From the NCBI RefSeq assembly GCF_014174515.1, contig NZ_JACJUG010000013.1, forward strand, positions 1 through 64,000: a DNA stretch of 64,000 bases, written 5' to 3'. Positions 52,347 to 61,862 of this stretch are shown piece by piece. The notes under the pieces are model-generated. The model had not been told where the DNA came from, made no database searches, and was given only the letters and a program-made list of their open reading frames with translations. The DNA comes from Mitsuaria sp. WAJ17. GTDB taxonomy: Bacteria; Pseudomonadota; Gammaproteobacteria; Burkholderiales; Burkholderiaceae_C. Positions within the stretch are counted from its first letter, which is position 1. Every line of letters begins with the position of its first letter. Position numbers and translations under genes: made by a program.

Positions 52347-54455
52347 ATGAGTGCCAGCTACGAGGTTCACGGCGCCGTTGCCGTGATCACCCTGAACAAC
52401 CCGCCGGTCAACGGCCTGGGTTATGCCACGCGCAAGGCGGTGGCCGAGGGGATCGACCAGGCCGAGTCAGACGCCGCGATCAAGGCCGTCATCATCACCG
52501 GTGCCGGCAAGGCCTTCTCCGGCGGCGCGGACATCCGCGAGTTCGGCAGCCCCAAGGCCCTGGCCGAGCCCAATCTCCATTCCCTGATCGCCAAGGTCGA
52601 GGCTTGCAGCAAGCCGGTCATCGCGGCCATCCACACGGTCTGCATGGGCGGTGGCCTGGAGCTGTCCCTGGGCTGCCACTACCGCGTGGCCGCGCCGGGC
52701 GCCAAGATCGCGCTGCCCGAGGTCAAGATCGGCCTGCTGCCGGGCGCGGGGGGCACGCAGCGCCTGCCCCGTGCCCTGGGCGTGGAGCCGGCGCTGAACA
52801 TGATCGTCAGCGGTGAGGCGGTGGAGAGCCAGCTGCTGGCGATGGTCCCAGGCCAGAAGCTCTTCGACAAGATCACCGGCCCTGAGCTCATGAGCGAGGC
52901 CCTGGACTTTGCCGAGACCGTCATCGCCAAGCATGCCGACGGCAGCCCGCTGCCCCGCGTGCGCGATCTCAAGGCCCGCCATGCCGAGCCGGACGCCTAC
53001 TTCCAGTTCGCCCGCAACATGGTCACGGCCCAGGCCAAGCACTTCCCGGCGCCGCTGCGCTGCCTGGAAGCCGTGGCGGCCTCGGTCTACAAGCCTTTCG
53101 ATGAAGGCATCAAGGCTGAGCGCGAGGGCTTTCTCGCCCTGATGATGACGCCCGAGAGCAAGGCCCTTCGCCACGCTTTCTTCGCCGAACGCGCCACCAG
53201 CAAGATCCCCGACGTGCCCGAGGACACGCCCCGGCGCGAGATCAGGAAGGTGGCCGTGATCGGCGCCGGCACCATGGGCGGCGGTATCAGCATGAATTTC
53301 CTCAACGCCGGCATCCCGGTGGTCGTCCTGGAGATGAAGCAGGAGGCCCTGGACCGCGGCGTGGCCACCATCCGGAAGAACTACGAGGCGCAGCTCAAGA
53401 AGGGCAAGCTCAAGGAGGACAAATACCAGCAGCGCATGGCCCTGCTGAGCACCACCCTGAGCTATGCCGAGATCGGCGACGCCGACCTCGTCATCGAGGC
53501 CGTGTTCGAGGACCTGGGCGTCAAGCAGCAGGTCTTCGAGCAGTTGGATGCCGTGATGAAGCCGGGCGCCATCCTGGCCTCCAACACCTCCACGCTGGAC
53601 CTCAACCGCATCGCCGCCTTCACGAAACGCCCGCAAGACGTGATCGGCATGCACTTCTTCAGCCCGGCCAACGTAATGAAGCTGCTGGAGGTCGTGCGCG
53701 GCAAGGAGACGGCCAAGGACGTGCTGGCCACGGTGATGGCCCTGGGCAAGACCATACGCAAGACCTGCGTGGTCTCGGGCGTGTGCGACGGCTTCATCGG
53801 CAACCGCATGATCGAGCAGTACAGCCGCCAGGCCGGCTTCCTGCTGGAGGAAGGCTGCACGCCGCAGCAGGTGGACAAGGCGGTCGAGAAGTTCGGCTTC
53901 GCCATGGGCCCCTTCCGCATGGGCGATCTCGCCGGCAACGACGTGGGCTGGTACATCCGCAAGCGCCGCTACCAGGAGAAGCCGCATCTGCGCTACTCGA
54001 AGACCGCTGACCTGCTCTGCGAGATGGGCCGCTTCGGCCAGAAGACGGGCGCAGGCTGGTACGACTACGCTGCCGGCAAGCGCGACGCCATCCCGTCGCC
54101 GCTGGTGGTGGAGATGATCGAGAAGCGCCGTGCCGCGCAAGGCATCACGCCTCGCAAGGTCAGCGACGAGGAGATCGTGCAGCGCCTGGTCTTCTCCCTG
54201 GTCAACGAAGCCGCCCACATCCTGGAGGAGGGCATCGCGCTGCGCGCGTCCGACATCGACATGGTCTACCTCACCGGCTACGGCTTCCCGCTGTGGCGCG
54301 GCGGCCCCATGTGCTATGCCGACACCATGGGCCTCTACAACGTGGTCGAGGCCATGAAGCGCTTCGCCCGCAACCCGCTCGACGACGCCAGCTTCTGGCA
54401 GCCGGCGCCGCTGATCCAGCGCCTGGTGTCCGAAGGCAAGGGCTTCACGGATTGA
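52347..54455 (+). CDS. Bifunctional enoyl-CoA hydratase / 3-hydroxyacyl-CoA dehydrogenase
   Basis: 702 residues, FadB/FadJ-like. Crotonase domain (~1-190): [29 protein letters not shown] with the first catalytic Glu, and [21 protein letters not shown] in parts with the second. Dehydrogenase domain (~300-480): [21 protein letters not shown] (NAD fold), [29 protein letters not shown] with the catalytic His, then two C-terminal helical domains. Performs steps 2 and 3 of beta-oxidation. GGAAGGA is 8 bases before the ATG. First gene of the six-gene operon ending at 59430. Confidence 0.93.
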   Translation: MSASYEVHGAVAVITLNNPPVNGLGYATRKAVAEGIDQAESDAAIKAVIITGAGKAFSGGADIREFGSPKALAEPNLHSLIAKVEACSKPVIAAIHTVCMGGGLELSLGCHYRVAAPGAKIALPEVKIGLLPGAGGTQRLPRALGVEPALNMIVSGEAVESQLLAMVPGQKLFDKITGPELMSEALDFAETVIAKHADGSPLPRVRDLKARHAEPDAYFQFARNMVTAQAKHFPAPLRCLEAVAASVYKPFDEGIKAEREGFLALMMTPESKALRHAFFAERATSKIPDVPEDTPRREIRKVAVIGAGTMGGGISMNFLNAGIPVVVLEMKQEALDRGVATIRKNYEAQLKKGKLKEDKYQQRMALLSTTLSYAEIGDADLVIEAVFEDLGVKQQVFEQLDAVMKPGAILASNTSTLDLNRIAAFTKRPQDVIGMHFFSPANVMKLLEVVRGKETAKDVLATVMALGKTIRKTCVVSGVCDGFIGNRMIEQYSRQAGFLLEEGCTPQQVDKAVEKFGFAMGPFRMGDLAGNDVGWYIRKRRYQEKPHLRYSKTADLLCEMGRFGQKTGAGWYDYAAGKRDAIPSPLVVEMIEKRRAAQGITPRKVSDEEIVQRLVFSLVNEAAHILEEGIALRASDIDMVYLTGYGFPLWRGGPMCYADTMGLYNVVEAMKRFARNPLDDASFWQPAPLIQRLVSEGKGFTD

Positions 54456-54612
54456 TGGGGCCCACTCCCAGCCTGGCGAGGAGTCGGACCCGCAGGTCCG
54501 ACGCGGCCTGCAAGGCCACCCGCAGGCCCGGCAGAGCCGGATCCTCGGGCGCCGCTGGGATTGGGTTGAGGTTTGCGGCGGGTTGTTCTCGCCTCATCGC
54601 GGAGAGTTTTTC

Positions 54613-55788
54613 ATGAGTCAAGCACTGATTGTTTCCACCGCCCGCACCCCGCTCGGCAAGAGCTGGAAGGGTGCCTTCAACATGACCCACGGCGCCACCC
54701 TGGGCGGCCATGTGGTCAAGGCCGCCGTCGAGCGCGCCGGCATCGCGCCGGATGCGATCGAGGATGTACTGATGGGCTGTGCCTTCCCCGAGGGCAGCAC
54801 AGGCAACAACGTCGCGCGCCAGATCGCCCTGCGCGCCGGCCTGCCGGTCAGCGTCGCCGGCATGACGGTCAACCGTTTCTGCTCCAGCGGCCTGCAGACC
54901 ATCGCGATGGCCGCGCAACGCATCATGGCCGGCGAGGGCGATGCCTACGTGGCCGGCGGCGTGGAGAGCATCTCCTGCGTGCAGCAGGAGATGAACAAGC
55001 ACATGATCACGGAGAGCTGGCTGTCGAAGCACAAGCCCGAGATCTACTGGACCATGCTGCAGACTGCCGAGAACGTGGCCAAGCGCTACGGCATCTCGCG
55101 CGAGCGCCAGGACCACTACGGCGCCGCCAGCCAGCAGAAGGCCTGTGCGGCGCAGGCGGCCGGCCTCTTCGCCGAGGAGATCGCACCCATCACCGTCACT
55201 GTGGGCGTGGTGGACAAGGTCCAGGGCCTGGTCACCCGCGAGGTGGGCGTCAGCGTGGACGAGGGCCTGCGCGAGGGCACCACCTACGAGGGCATCAAGG
55301 ACCTGCGCAGCGCGCTGCCCGGCGGCGTGGTGAGCGCGGGCAATGCCAGCCAGTTCTCAGATGGCGCCGGGGCCTGCGTGCTGGTCAGCGAGCGCTACGC
55401 CCAGCAGCAGGGCCTCCAGCCCCTGGGCCGCTTCCTCGGTTTTGCGGTGGCTGGCTGCGAGCCCGATGAAATGGGCATCGGCCCCGTCTACGCCATCCCC
55501 AAGGTGCTCAAGCGCCTGGGCCTGGGCGTGCACGACATCGACCTCTGGGAGCTCAACGAGGCCTTCGCCGTGCAGGTGCTCTACTGCGCCGATACCCTGG
55601 GCATCCCCATGGAGCGGCTGAACGTCAATGGCGGTGCCATCGCCGTGGGTCACCCCTACGGCATGTCGGGCCAGCGCCTGACTGGCCATGCCTTGCTGGA
55701 AGGCCGCCGACGCGGCGCCAAGCGGGTGTGCGTGACCATGTGCATCGGCGGCGGCATGGGCGCCGCGGGCGTCTTCGAAGTGCTCTGA
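54613..55788 (+). CDS. Acetyl-CoA C-acyltransferase (degradative thiolase)
   Basis: 391 residues. Active-site Cys in [19 protein letters not shown], His in [15 protein letters not shown], Cys in [10 protein letters not shown]. The loop composition ([14 protein letters not shown]) places it with fatty-acid-degrading FadA-type enzymes rather than PhaA. Releases acetyl-CoA in the last step of beta-oxidation. GGAGAG precedes the ATG by 6 bases. 157 bases after the FadB-like gene, probably same transcript. Confidence 0.92.
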   Translation: MSQALIVSTARTPLGKSWKGAFNMTHGATLGGHVVKAAVERAGIAPDAIEDVLMGCAFPEGSTGNNVARQIALRAGLPVSVAGMTVNRFCSSGLQTIAMAAQRIMAGEGDAYVAGGVESISCVQQEMNKHMITESWLSKHKPEIYWTMLQTAENVAKRYGISRERQDHYGAASQQKACAAQAAGLFAEEIAPITVTVGVVDKVQGLVTREVGVSVDEGLREGTTYEGIKDLRSALPGGVVSAGNASQFSDGAGACVLVSERYAQQQGLQPLGRFLGFAVAGCEPDEMGIGPVYAIPKVLKRLGLGVHDIDLWELNEAFAVQVLYCADTLGIPMERLNVNGGAIAVGHPYGMSGQRLTGHALLEGRRRGAKRVCVTMCIGGGMGAAGVFEVL

Positions 55789-55838
55789 CGCCCCCCTGAT
55801 GCCTCGGGACCGCGCGGACGGCCCGGACTGGAGCTGCC

Positions 55839-56255
55839 ATGGAACTGGACCTCGCCACGCTGCAGGGCTTCATCGCCCGCTCTCCCTTCATGGTCGAGCT
55901 GGGCGTGCAAGCCGTGGCCGTGGAGCCCGGTCGCGTGCGTACGCGCCTGGCCATCCGCGAGGGCCTGTGCCAGCACACGGGTCTGGTGCATGCCGGCGTG
56001 CTGGCCTCGCTGGCCGACCACAGCATGGGCTCGGCCGCCCAGACCCTGGCGCCCGCAGGCCAATGGGTGCTGACGGCCGAGCTCAAGACTAGCCTGCTGC
56101 GCGGCGCCCGCGGCCTGGAGCTGGACTGCGAGGCCTGGGTGATCAAGGCCGGACGAACGTTGAGCTTCACCGAGGCCGAGGTCCATGCCGTGGACGGCGA
56201 GACCCGCACCCTCGTGATGAAGGCCTCGGCCACCATGGCGCTTACCGCGGCCTGA
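55839..56255 (+). CDS. PaaI-type hotdog thioesterase
   Basis: 138 residues. Hotdog fold with the PaaI/YdiI pattern HTGLVHAGVLASLADHSMGSAA (in overlapping parts) and LKTSLLRGARG. Likely hydrolyses acyl-CoA intermediates. Second thioesterase of this operon is at 58969; the two are not close paralogues. Lies 50 bases after the thiolase gene. Confidence 0.85.
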   Translation: MELDLATLQGFIARSPFMVELGVQAVAVEPGRVRTRLAIREGLCQHTGLVHAGVLASLADHSMGSAAQTLAPAGQWVLTAELKTSLLRGARGLELDCEAWVIKAGRTLSFTEAEVHAVDGETRTLVMKASATMALTAA

Positions 56256-56297
56256 GCCGCTGCTCGCACCGCATCGCAACGACTGCCGGAGATCGCC

Positions 56298-58118
56298 ATG
56301 CGCGACACCCTCGACTTCCTGCTCTACGACTGGCTCCAGGCCGAGACCCTCAACCAGCGCCAGCGCTTCTCGGACCACAGCCGCGAGACCTTCGATGCCG
56401 TGCTGGACACCTGCGAGCGCATCGCCCGCGAGAAGTTTGCTCCCGTCAACCGACTGCTTGATACCCAGGAGCCCCACTTCGACGGAGAGCGCGTGCACCT
56501 GCCCGAGGCCACGCGCGAGGCGCTGGATGCCTATGTCGAGTCCGGCATGCTCAGCGCCGCACAGGACTACGGGCACGGCGGCATGCAGCTGCCCTGCACC
56601 GTGGAGATGGCCGCCAATGCCTTCTTCAGCAAGTCCTGCATCGCCCTGGGCGCCTACGCCATGCTCACCAACGGCAACGCCAATCTGCTGATGGCGCATG
56701 GCACGCCGCGCCAGCGCGAGGTCTTCGCGCGGCGGGAGTTCGAGGGGCGCTGGTTCGGCACCATGTGCCTGTCCGAGCCGCAGGCGGGCTCCTCGCTGTC
56801 CGACGTGGCCACGCGGGCCGAGCCCGATGGCATCGACTTCGAGCACGATGCCTTGGGCCCGCGCTACCGCCTGCGCGGCCACAAGATGTGGATCTCCGCT
56901 GGCGAGCATGAGCTGCGGGAGAACATCGTCCACCTGGTTCTGGCCAAGATTCCCGGCCCCGATGGCAGGCCGGTGCCCGGCGTGCGTGGCATTTCGCTGT
57001 TCATCGTGCCCAAGTGGCTGGTCGATGCCGGAGGCCAGCTCACCGGTGAGCGCAACGACGTGGTGCTGGCCGGCCTCAACCACAAGCTGGGCTACCGCGG
57101 CACCACCAATTGCCTGCTGAACTTCGGCGAGGGCCGCCACCAGCCGGGAGGGCAGGGCGGGGCCATCGGTTATCGAGTCGGGGCGCCCGGCGAAGGCCTC
57201 AAGGCCATGTTCCACATGATGAACGAGGCCCGCATCGGCGTGGGCCTGGGCGCCACCATGCTGGGCTATGCCGGCTACGAGGCCAGCCTGGCCTACGCCC
57301 GCCAGCGGCCGCAGGGCCGGCCCATGACGCCAGCGGGCAAGGACGCCGCCTCGCCCCAGCGGCCCATCATCGAGCACGCCGACGTCAAGCGCATGCTGCT
57401 CGCACAGAAGAGCTATGTGGAGGGGGCGCTGGCCCTGGAGCTGTTCTGCGCCCGCCTGGTCGATGAGCAGCACACGGCCGAGGCCGAGACCGCGGGCCGT
57501 GCGCGCCTGCTGCTGGAGGTGCTGATCCCCATCGCCAAGAGCTGGCCCAGCGAGTGGTGCCTGGAGGCCAACTCGCTGGCGATCCAAGTGCTGGGCGGCT
57601 ACGGCTACACGCGGGACTTCCCGGTCGAACAGCACTGGCGCGACAACCGCCTCAACATGATCCACGAGGGCACGCACGGCATCCAGGCCCTGGACCTGCT
57701 GGGCCGCAAGGTGGTGATGGAGGGCGGCACGGCGCTGATGGCGCTGGCCCGGCGCATCAATGAGACCATCGCCGCGGCCGGTCAGGTGCCAGGTCTTGCC
57801 GAGGCCGCGAACCAACTGGCCCAGGCCCTGGCCCAGGTCGGTGCCGCCACCAAGGCGGCCTGGTCCACCGGTGAGCCCGAGGCTGCGCTGGCCAATGCCA
57901 CGCCCTATCTGCAGGCCTTCGGCCACACGGTGCTGGCCTGGATCTGGCTGGACGTGGTGCTGGCCCTGGCGCCTGACGACACCAGCGACTTCGCCCAGGG
58001 CAAGCGCGCCGCCCAGGCCTATTTCTTCGCTTACGAATTGCCCCGCATCACGGCCTGGCTGGCCGTGGTGCAGCGGCGCGAGGCGCTGTGCAGGCAGATG
58101 CAGGACGCCTGGTTCTGA
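56298..58118 (+). CDS. Acyl-CoA dehydrogenase, long form (~600 aa)
   Basis: 606 residues, longer than the ~380 of short acyl-CoA dehydrogenases. FAD/acyl sites: MCLSEPQAGSSLSDVATRA, GHKMWISAGEHEL, MMNEARIGVGLGATMLGYAGY, QVLGGYGYTRDFPVEQHWRDN and HEGTHGIQALDLLGRKV, in which the Glu is the expected catalytic base. A C-terminal ~120-residue helical extension is typical of this group (FadE5-like). First step of beta-oxidation. The region 57785-57799 contains a dispersed repeat copy. Confidence 0.92.
   Translation: MRDTLDFLLYDWLQAETLNQRQRFSDHSRETFDAVLDTCERIAREKFAPVNRLLDTQEPHFDGERVHLPEATREALDAYVESGMLSAAQDYGHGGMQLPCTVEMAANAFFSKSCIALGAYAMLTNGNANLLMAHGTPRQREVFARREFEGRWFGTMCLSEPQAGSSLSDVATRAEPDGIDFEHDALGPRYRLRGHKMWISAGEHELRENIVHLVLAKIPGPDGRPVPGVRGISLFIVPKWLVDAGGQLTGERNDVVLAGLNHKLGYRGTTNCLLNFGEGRHQPGGQGGAIGYRVGAPGEGLKAMFHMMNEARIGVGLGATMLGYAGYEASLAYARQRPQGRPMTPAGKDAASPQRPIIEHADVKRMLLAQKSYVEGALALELFCARLVDEQHTAEAETAGRARLLLEVLIPIAKSWPSEWCLEANSLAIQVLGGYGYTRDFPVEQHWRDNRLNMIHEGTHGIQALDLLGRKVVMEGGTALMALARRINETIAAAGQVPGLAEAANQLAQALAQVGAATKAAWSTGEPEAALANATPYLQAFGHTVLAWIWLDVVLALAPDDTSDFAQGKRAAQAYFFAYELPRITAWLAVVQRREALCRQMQDAWF
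57785..57799 (+). repeat. Dispersed short repeat variant within acyl-CoA dehydrogenase gene
   Basis: GGTGCCAGGTCTTGC, identical over 15 bases to 20186-20200, here translated as VPGLA in the acyl-CoA dehydrogenase. Confidence 0.45.
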
Positions 58119-58152
58119 GCGTCCTCGATTCCAGACGACAAGGAGATTTCCC

Positions 58153-58944
58153 ATGAGCACCAAGGTGCAGAACTTGTTTGAGCTCAGCGGCCAGGTGGCC
58201 CTGGTTACCGGCGGCTCGCGCGGCCTGGGGCTGCAGATCGCCGAAAGCCTGGGCGAGGCCGGCGCGAAAATCATGCTCAGCTCACGCAAGGCGGCTGACC
58301 TGGAGGTAGCCGTGGCGCATCTGCAGGCCCGCGGCATCGATGCCCGCTGGATCGCCGCCGACGCCGCCGACGAGTCCCAGGCCCGTGGCATCGTGGACCA
58401 GACGATGGAGCGCCTGGGCCAGATCGATATCCTGGTCAACAACGCCGGCGCCACCTGGGGGGCGCCGGCCGAGGACCACCCGCTGGAGGCCTGGGACAAG
58501 GTGATGAACCTCAACATCCGCAGCCTCTTTGTGATGAGCCAGGCGGCGGCCAAGGCCAGCATGATCCCGCGCCGCCACGGTCGCATCATCAATGTGGCCT
58601 CCATCGCGGGCCTGGGCGGCAACCCTGCCCTGATGAAGACCATCGCCTACAACACCAGCAAGGGCGCGGCCGTGAACTTCACCCGCGCGCTGGCCGGCGA
58701 ATGGGGGCGCTACGGCATCACGGTGAACGCGCTGGCTCCGGGCTTCTTCCCCAGCAAGATGACGCAGGGCCTGCTGGCCGCGGTGGGGGAGGACAAGCTG
58801 GCCGAGGCCGCTCCCCTGCACCGCCTGGGCGACGAGGACGACCTCAAGGGGGCGGCCCTGCTGTTCGCCTCTCGCGCCGGCAAGCACATCACCGGGCAGG
58901 TGTTGGCGGTGGACGGCGGCGTGTCCGCCATCCATGGCGCCTGA
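58153..58944 (+). CDS. SDR-family dehydrogenase
   Basis: 263 residues, NAD(P)-binding Rossmann fold: TGGSRGLG, NNAG, catalytic Ser in NVASIAGLGGN, Tyr and Lys in IAYNTSKGAAV, and C-terminal GQVLAVDGGVSAI. Sequence is close to gluconate 5-dehydrogenase/3-oxoacyl reductase types; in this operon it probably handles a 3-hydroxyacyl-CoA or related intermediate. AAGGAG is 9 bases before the ATG. Confidence 0.9.
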   Translation: MSTKVQNLFELSGQVALVTGGSRGLGLQIAESLGEAGAKIMLSSRKAADLEVAVAHLQARGIDARWIAADAADESQARGIVDQTMERLGQIDILVNNAGATWGAPAEDHPLEAWDKVMNLNIRSLFVMSQAAAKASMIPRRHGRIINVASIAGLGGNPALMKTIAYNTSKGAAVNFTRALAGEWGRYGITVNALAPGFFPSKMTQGLLAAVGEDKLAEAAPLHRLGDEDDLKGAALLFASRAGKHITGQVLAVDGGVSAIHGA

Positions 58945-58968
58945 ATCGGCCGCCGCTAGACTGCGCGC

Positions 58969-59430
58969 ATGAAACGCACGCCGCCCTTGTCCTTTCCCGT
59001 CCGCATTCCCTTCGTCGAGCAACTGGGCTTCGAGCTTCACAGCCTGGGCGACGGTCGCGCGGAGCTGCGGGTGGACGTCCGTGAAGGCCACCTCAATTCC
59101 TGGGAGGTGGCGCATGGCGGCGTGCTGATGAGCCTGCTGGACGTGGCCATGGCCCATGCCGCGCGCAGCATCCACATGCACCAGGAAGGCATGGGCCCGG
59201 GGGTGGTCACCATCGAGATGAAAACCAGCTTCATGCGCCCCGCCGAGGGCGAGCTGCGCGCCCAGGGCGAGCTGCTGCATCACACGGCCACCATGGCCTT
59301 CTGCGAGGGGCGGGTGCTGGGCGAGGACGGCCGGCTCTGCGCTCACGCCACCGCCACCTTCAAGTACCTGCGCGCTCTGCCGGGGCAGGGGCGCCAGCTC
59401 AAGTCTTTGCAGCGCCGCCAGGCGGACTGA
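58969..59430 (+). CDS. Hotdog thioesterase (PaaI/4HBT type)
   Basis: 153 residues. Hotdog fold: NSWEVAHGGVLMSLLDVAMAH with the His-Gly-Gly motif and catalytic Asp, VVTIEMKTSFMRPAEGEL, ATMAFCEGRVLGEDGRL. Located 24 bases after the SDR gene; last gene of the beta-oxidation operon. Probably recycles CoA from dead-end esters. Confidence 0.86.
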   Translation: MKRTPPLSFPVRIPFVEQLGFELHSLGDGRAELRVDVREGHLNSWEVAHGGVLMSLLDVAMAHAARSIHMHQEGMGPGVVTIEMKTSFMRPAEGELRAQGELLHHTATMAFCEGRVLGEDGRLCAHATATFKYLRALPGQGRQLKSLQRRQAD

Positions 59431-59471
59431 GGGCGGGGCCGCTCGCTCCAGGAACCGGCGCGCGACGGCCT

Positions 59472-60374
59472 TCAGCGCGCCAGCGCTGGCGGCGTCATCT
59501 CCGGCCAGGGAGATTTGAGCTCCAGCACGCGGCGGCGCTCGATGGCCGCACGGGTCCAGTCGCGGCCCTGGTGCTGGTCCAGCAGCCGGCGGAAGCTGCC
59601 ATCCTGCTGCGCGAGCTGCAGGCCGCGTTGCAGGCGTTGCAGCAGTGGCTGGCGGTCTCGGCGCGCCATGAAGTAGACGGGCCAGGCGTAGTGCAGGGCC
59701 AGGCGCGGCTCCACCATGAGTTCGTCCGAACCGCCGAAGCTGGCCAGCTCTGCATAGGCCTCGGAGACGCCGCGCTGCAGGTAGTCGAATCGCTGGGCGC
59801 GCAGCATGGCCAGCAGGGCCTCGGTGCCTGGCCCGGCGACCACGGGCAGTCCATTGGCCTCAAACACGGCCAGGTCGGCCCACTGGCGGCCAAAGCCGCC
59901 CACGAGGTCACGCAGCTGATCCAGGGACTGGACGCGGGCGAAGCGCGCAGCGTCCGCCTTGCGGATCAGCAGCAGGCGGTAGCCCAGGCGACCGGCATGC
60001 AGGTCGAAGGGCAGGGCGGCGAATTCCGCCAGCCGAGCTGGGCTGGGCGGCAGGTAGACCAGGTCCACCTCGCCATTGCGCAGCAGCTCCAGGCAGCGCT
60101 CCTGCGAGGGGTCCGCGCCCTGGCCATGACGGACCAGGGCAATGGGTTCGCCGCGCTGCGCGGTCTTTTCCAGCAGGAGCCGGGTCAGCGCGAGCCGGTA
60201 GTCGTAACGCGGGGATTCGGTCTGGCAAAGGCGCAACTGCTGGGCCTGGGCCTGCAGCAGGGCCAGGCCCAGCAACACAGCCAGCCCTAGACGCAGGGGC
60301 CGGCATCGAGTCAAGGCAGGGAGCAACACGGCCGGCAGTCTATGCCAGGGCCGCGGGCCCTGCGCGTTGAGCAA
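59472..60374 (-). CDS. Periplasmic solute-binding-type protein (SBP_bac_3-like)
   Basis: 300 residues; start uncertain (ATG at 60374 puts ~28 residues before the signal peptide LRLGLAVLLGLALLQAQA). Domain features: QLRLCQTESPRYDYRLALTR, LLRNGEVDLVYLPPSPARL, LGYRLLLIRKADAARF, FDYLQRGVSEAYAELASFGG. Stand-alone, no transport genes near. Convergent with the thioesterase gene (41 bases apart). Confidence 0.75.
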   Translation of the reverse strand: MLNAQGPRPWHRLPAVLLPALTRCRPLRLGLAVLLGLALLQAQAQQLRLCQTESPRYDYRLALTRLLLEKTAQRGEPIALVRHGQGADPSQERCLELLRNGEVDLVYLPPSPARLAEFAALPFDLHAGRLGYRLLLIRKADAARFARVQSLDQLRDLVGGFGRQWADLAVFEANGLPVVAGPGTEALLAMLRAQRFDYLQRGVSEAYAELASFGGSDELMVEPRLALHYAWPVYFMARRDRQPLLQRLQRGLQLAQQDGSFRRLLDQHQGRDWTRAAIERRRVLELKSPWPEMTPPALAR

Positions 60375-60615
60375 TCGATTCCAAGGCCGCGGGCGGCCGG
60401 CGATCCGTGACGGAAGCCGCAGGCAGGCGGCCAGGGATGGGGCCTGCCGCAGCCCTACGCCTCACCTGGCGGGCCAGCGGCACGGCGCCGCCCAGACGCA
60501 AGGCAGCGCAGGGACGGCGAGGGTGCTCGACGGGGCCTCCTGCCACGGCTAACAGAGCCCTGGCCAGCCTGGTGCCCAGGAGGCGCATGCCAATCTTGAA
60601 GTACGTGAACGGCAT
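60340..60615 (-). CDS. Possible small or decayed gene
   Basis: 91 codons from an ATG at 60615 with GGAGAG at good spacing. The first ~20 residues (MPFTYFKIGMRLLGTRLARA) look protein-like with GC-rich third positions; the rest is low-complexity Arg/Ala/Pro. It overlaps the start of the downstream gene by 35 bases. May be a remnant; weak call. Confidence 0.22.
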   Translation of the reverse strand: MPFTYFKIGMRLLGTRLARALLAVAGGPVEHPRRPCAALRLGGAVPLARQVRRRAAAGPIPGRLPAASVTDRRPPAALESIAQRAGPAALA

Positions 60616-60845
60616 GGTCTCTCCAGCGCGGACACTCGGTGCGCCCCTTGCTCCACGGCATGGGTGCCTTGGGCTCTCGGTACTTTCCCTGATGTTTGTA
60701 ATCCATTGCAAGTGATTTTTCTAGGAGTGGATGCGAACGATCGTTCGTTTTTGTCGCCACTGAGACGAGCGTCACGAATGGGCCATGATTCAATCCGTTC
60801 CATCGGGGCCCATGCAGGGCCTGTCCAACAGACAAAGAGGAAGCC
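60375..60845. other. 471-base gap with regulatory region of the 60846 operon
   Basis: Holds the weak minus-strand reading frame at 60340-60615 and, in its AT-richer right part (60680-60760), the promoter region of the oxidoreductase operon with TTGCAA at 60706 as a possible -35 and the palindrome at 60734. Nothing else recognisable. Confidence 0.5.
60734..60747. promoter_or_regulatory. Palindromic operator CGAACGATCGTTCG (site 2)
   Basis: Perfect 14-bp palindrome, 98 bases before the ATG of the oxidoreductase gene, containing the same 12-mer as 52274-52285. Confidence 0.7.
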
Positions 60846-61862
60846 ATGAGCATCAACCGCCAAATCCACCTGGTGTCCCGCCCCACCGGCGAACCCTCGA
60901 CGGACAACTTCCGTCTGGTCGAGGCACCCCTGCCTGCCGTGCAGGACGGCCAGGTCCTGGTGCGCAACCACTACCTGAGCCTCGATCCCTACATGCGCGG
61001 ACGCATGAGCGACGCCAAGAGCTACGCGGACCCCCAGCCCCTGGATCAGGTCATGATGGGTGGCACCGTGGGGGAGGTCGTGGAGTCTCGCAATGCGGCC
61101 TTCAAGGTGGGTGACCAGGTTGTGGGCATGGGCGGCTGGCAGGAATACCAACTGGTCGATGCCGGTCAGCGCGGCGTCCTGCAAAAGGTTGATACCACCC
61201 ACATCCCCCTGGCGGCCTACCTGGGCGCCGTGGGCATGCCGGGCGTGACGGCCTGGTACGGCCTGACCCAGATCATCAATCCCAAGGCAGGCGAGACCGT
61301 GGTGGTCAGCGCCGCCAGCGGTGCCGTGGGTGGCGCCGTGGGTCAGCTTGCCAAGGCGCGTGGTGCGCGCGCCGTGGGCATCGCCGGCGGCCCCGACAAG
61401 TGCCGCTACGTGGTCGAGGAACTGGGCTTCGATGCCTGCATCGACTACAAGGAGCACCGTGAGCTGAAGTCCCTGCTTGCTGCGCTGAAGCAGGCCTGCC
61501 CGCAGGGCATCGACGGTCACTTCGAGAACGTGGGCGGCATGATCCTGGACGCCGTGATGATGCGTGCCAACGCCTTCAGCCGCGTCGCCATGTGCGGCAT
61601 GATCTCCGGCTACAACGGCGAGCCCATCCCGATGATGGCGCCCCAGCTGATCCTGGTGAACCGCATGAAGATCGAGGGCTTCATCGTCTCCGAACACATG
61701 CAGCTGTGGCCCGCGGCCCTGAAGGAATTGGGCATGATGGTCGCCACCGGCAAGCTCAAGTACCGCGAATCCATTGCCGACGGCCTGGCCGCCGCGCCCG
61801 AGGCCTTCCTGGGCCTGCTCAAGGGCCGCAACTTCGGCAAGCAACTGGTGAAGCTCGTCTGA
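60846..61862 (+). CDS. NADP-dependent oxidoreductase, MDR family (LTB4DH/CurA-like)
   Basis: 338 residues. Zinc-free medium-chain reductase: N-terminal LSLDPYMRGRMSDAKSYADP, MGGTVGEVVESRNAAFKVGD, and the nucleotide site VVVSAASGAVGGAVGQLAKARG, FDACIDYKE, FENVGGMILDAVMMRANAF. Members reduce the double bond of alpha,beta-unsaturated ketones or aldehydes. AAAGAGGAAGCC precedes the ATG. The operator upstream links it to the beta-oxidation operon. Overlaps the next gene by TGATG. Confidence 0.9.
   Translation: MSINRQIHLVSRPTGEPSTDNFRLVEAPLPAVQDGQVLVRNHYLSLDPYMRGRMSDAKSYADPQPLDQVMMGGTVGEVVESRNAAFKVGDQVVGMGGWQEYQLVDAGQRGVLQKVDTTHIPLAAYLGAVGMPGVTAWYGLTQIINPKAGETVVVSAASGAVGGAVGQLAKARGARAVGIAGGPDKCRYVVEELGFDACIDYKEHRELKSLLAALKQACPQGIDGHFENVGGMILDAVMMRANAFSRVAMCGMISGYNGEPIPMMAPQLILVNRMKIEGFIVSEHMQLWPAALKELGMMVATGKLKYRESIADGLAAAPEAFLGLLKGRNFGKQLVKLV

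Noticed and set aside
55656-58643. Very long minus-strand reading frame opposite thiolase, thioesterase and acyl-CoA dehydrogenase genes
   Set aside because: Antisense to well-supported genes; its translation is low-complexity and shows no domain. Long antisense frames are expected at this GC content.
60407-60715. Plus-strand small reading frame in the 60.4-60.8 kb gap
   Set aside because: No ribosome site, biased Arg/Ala/Pro composition, overlaps the opposite candidate and the promoter region of the next operon.
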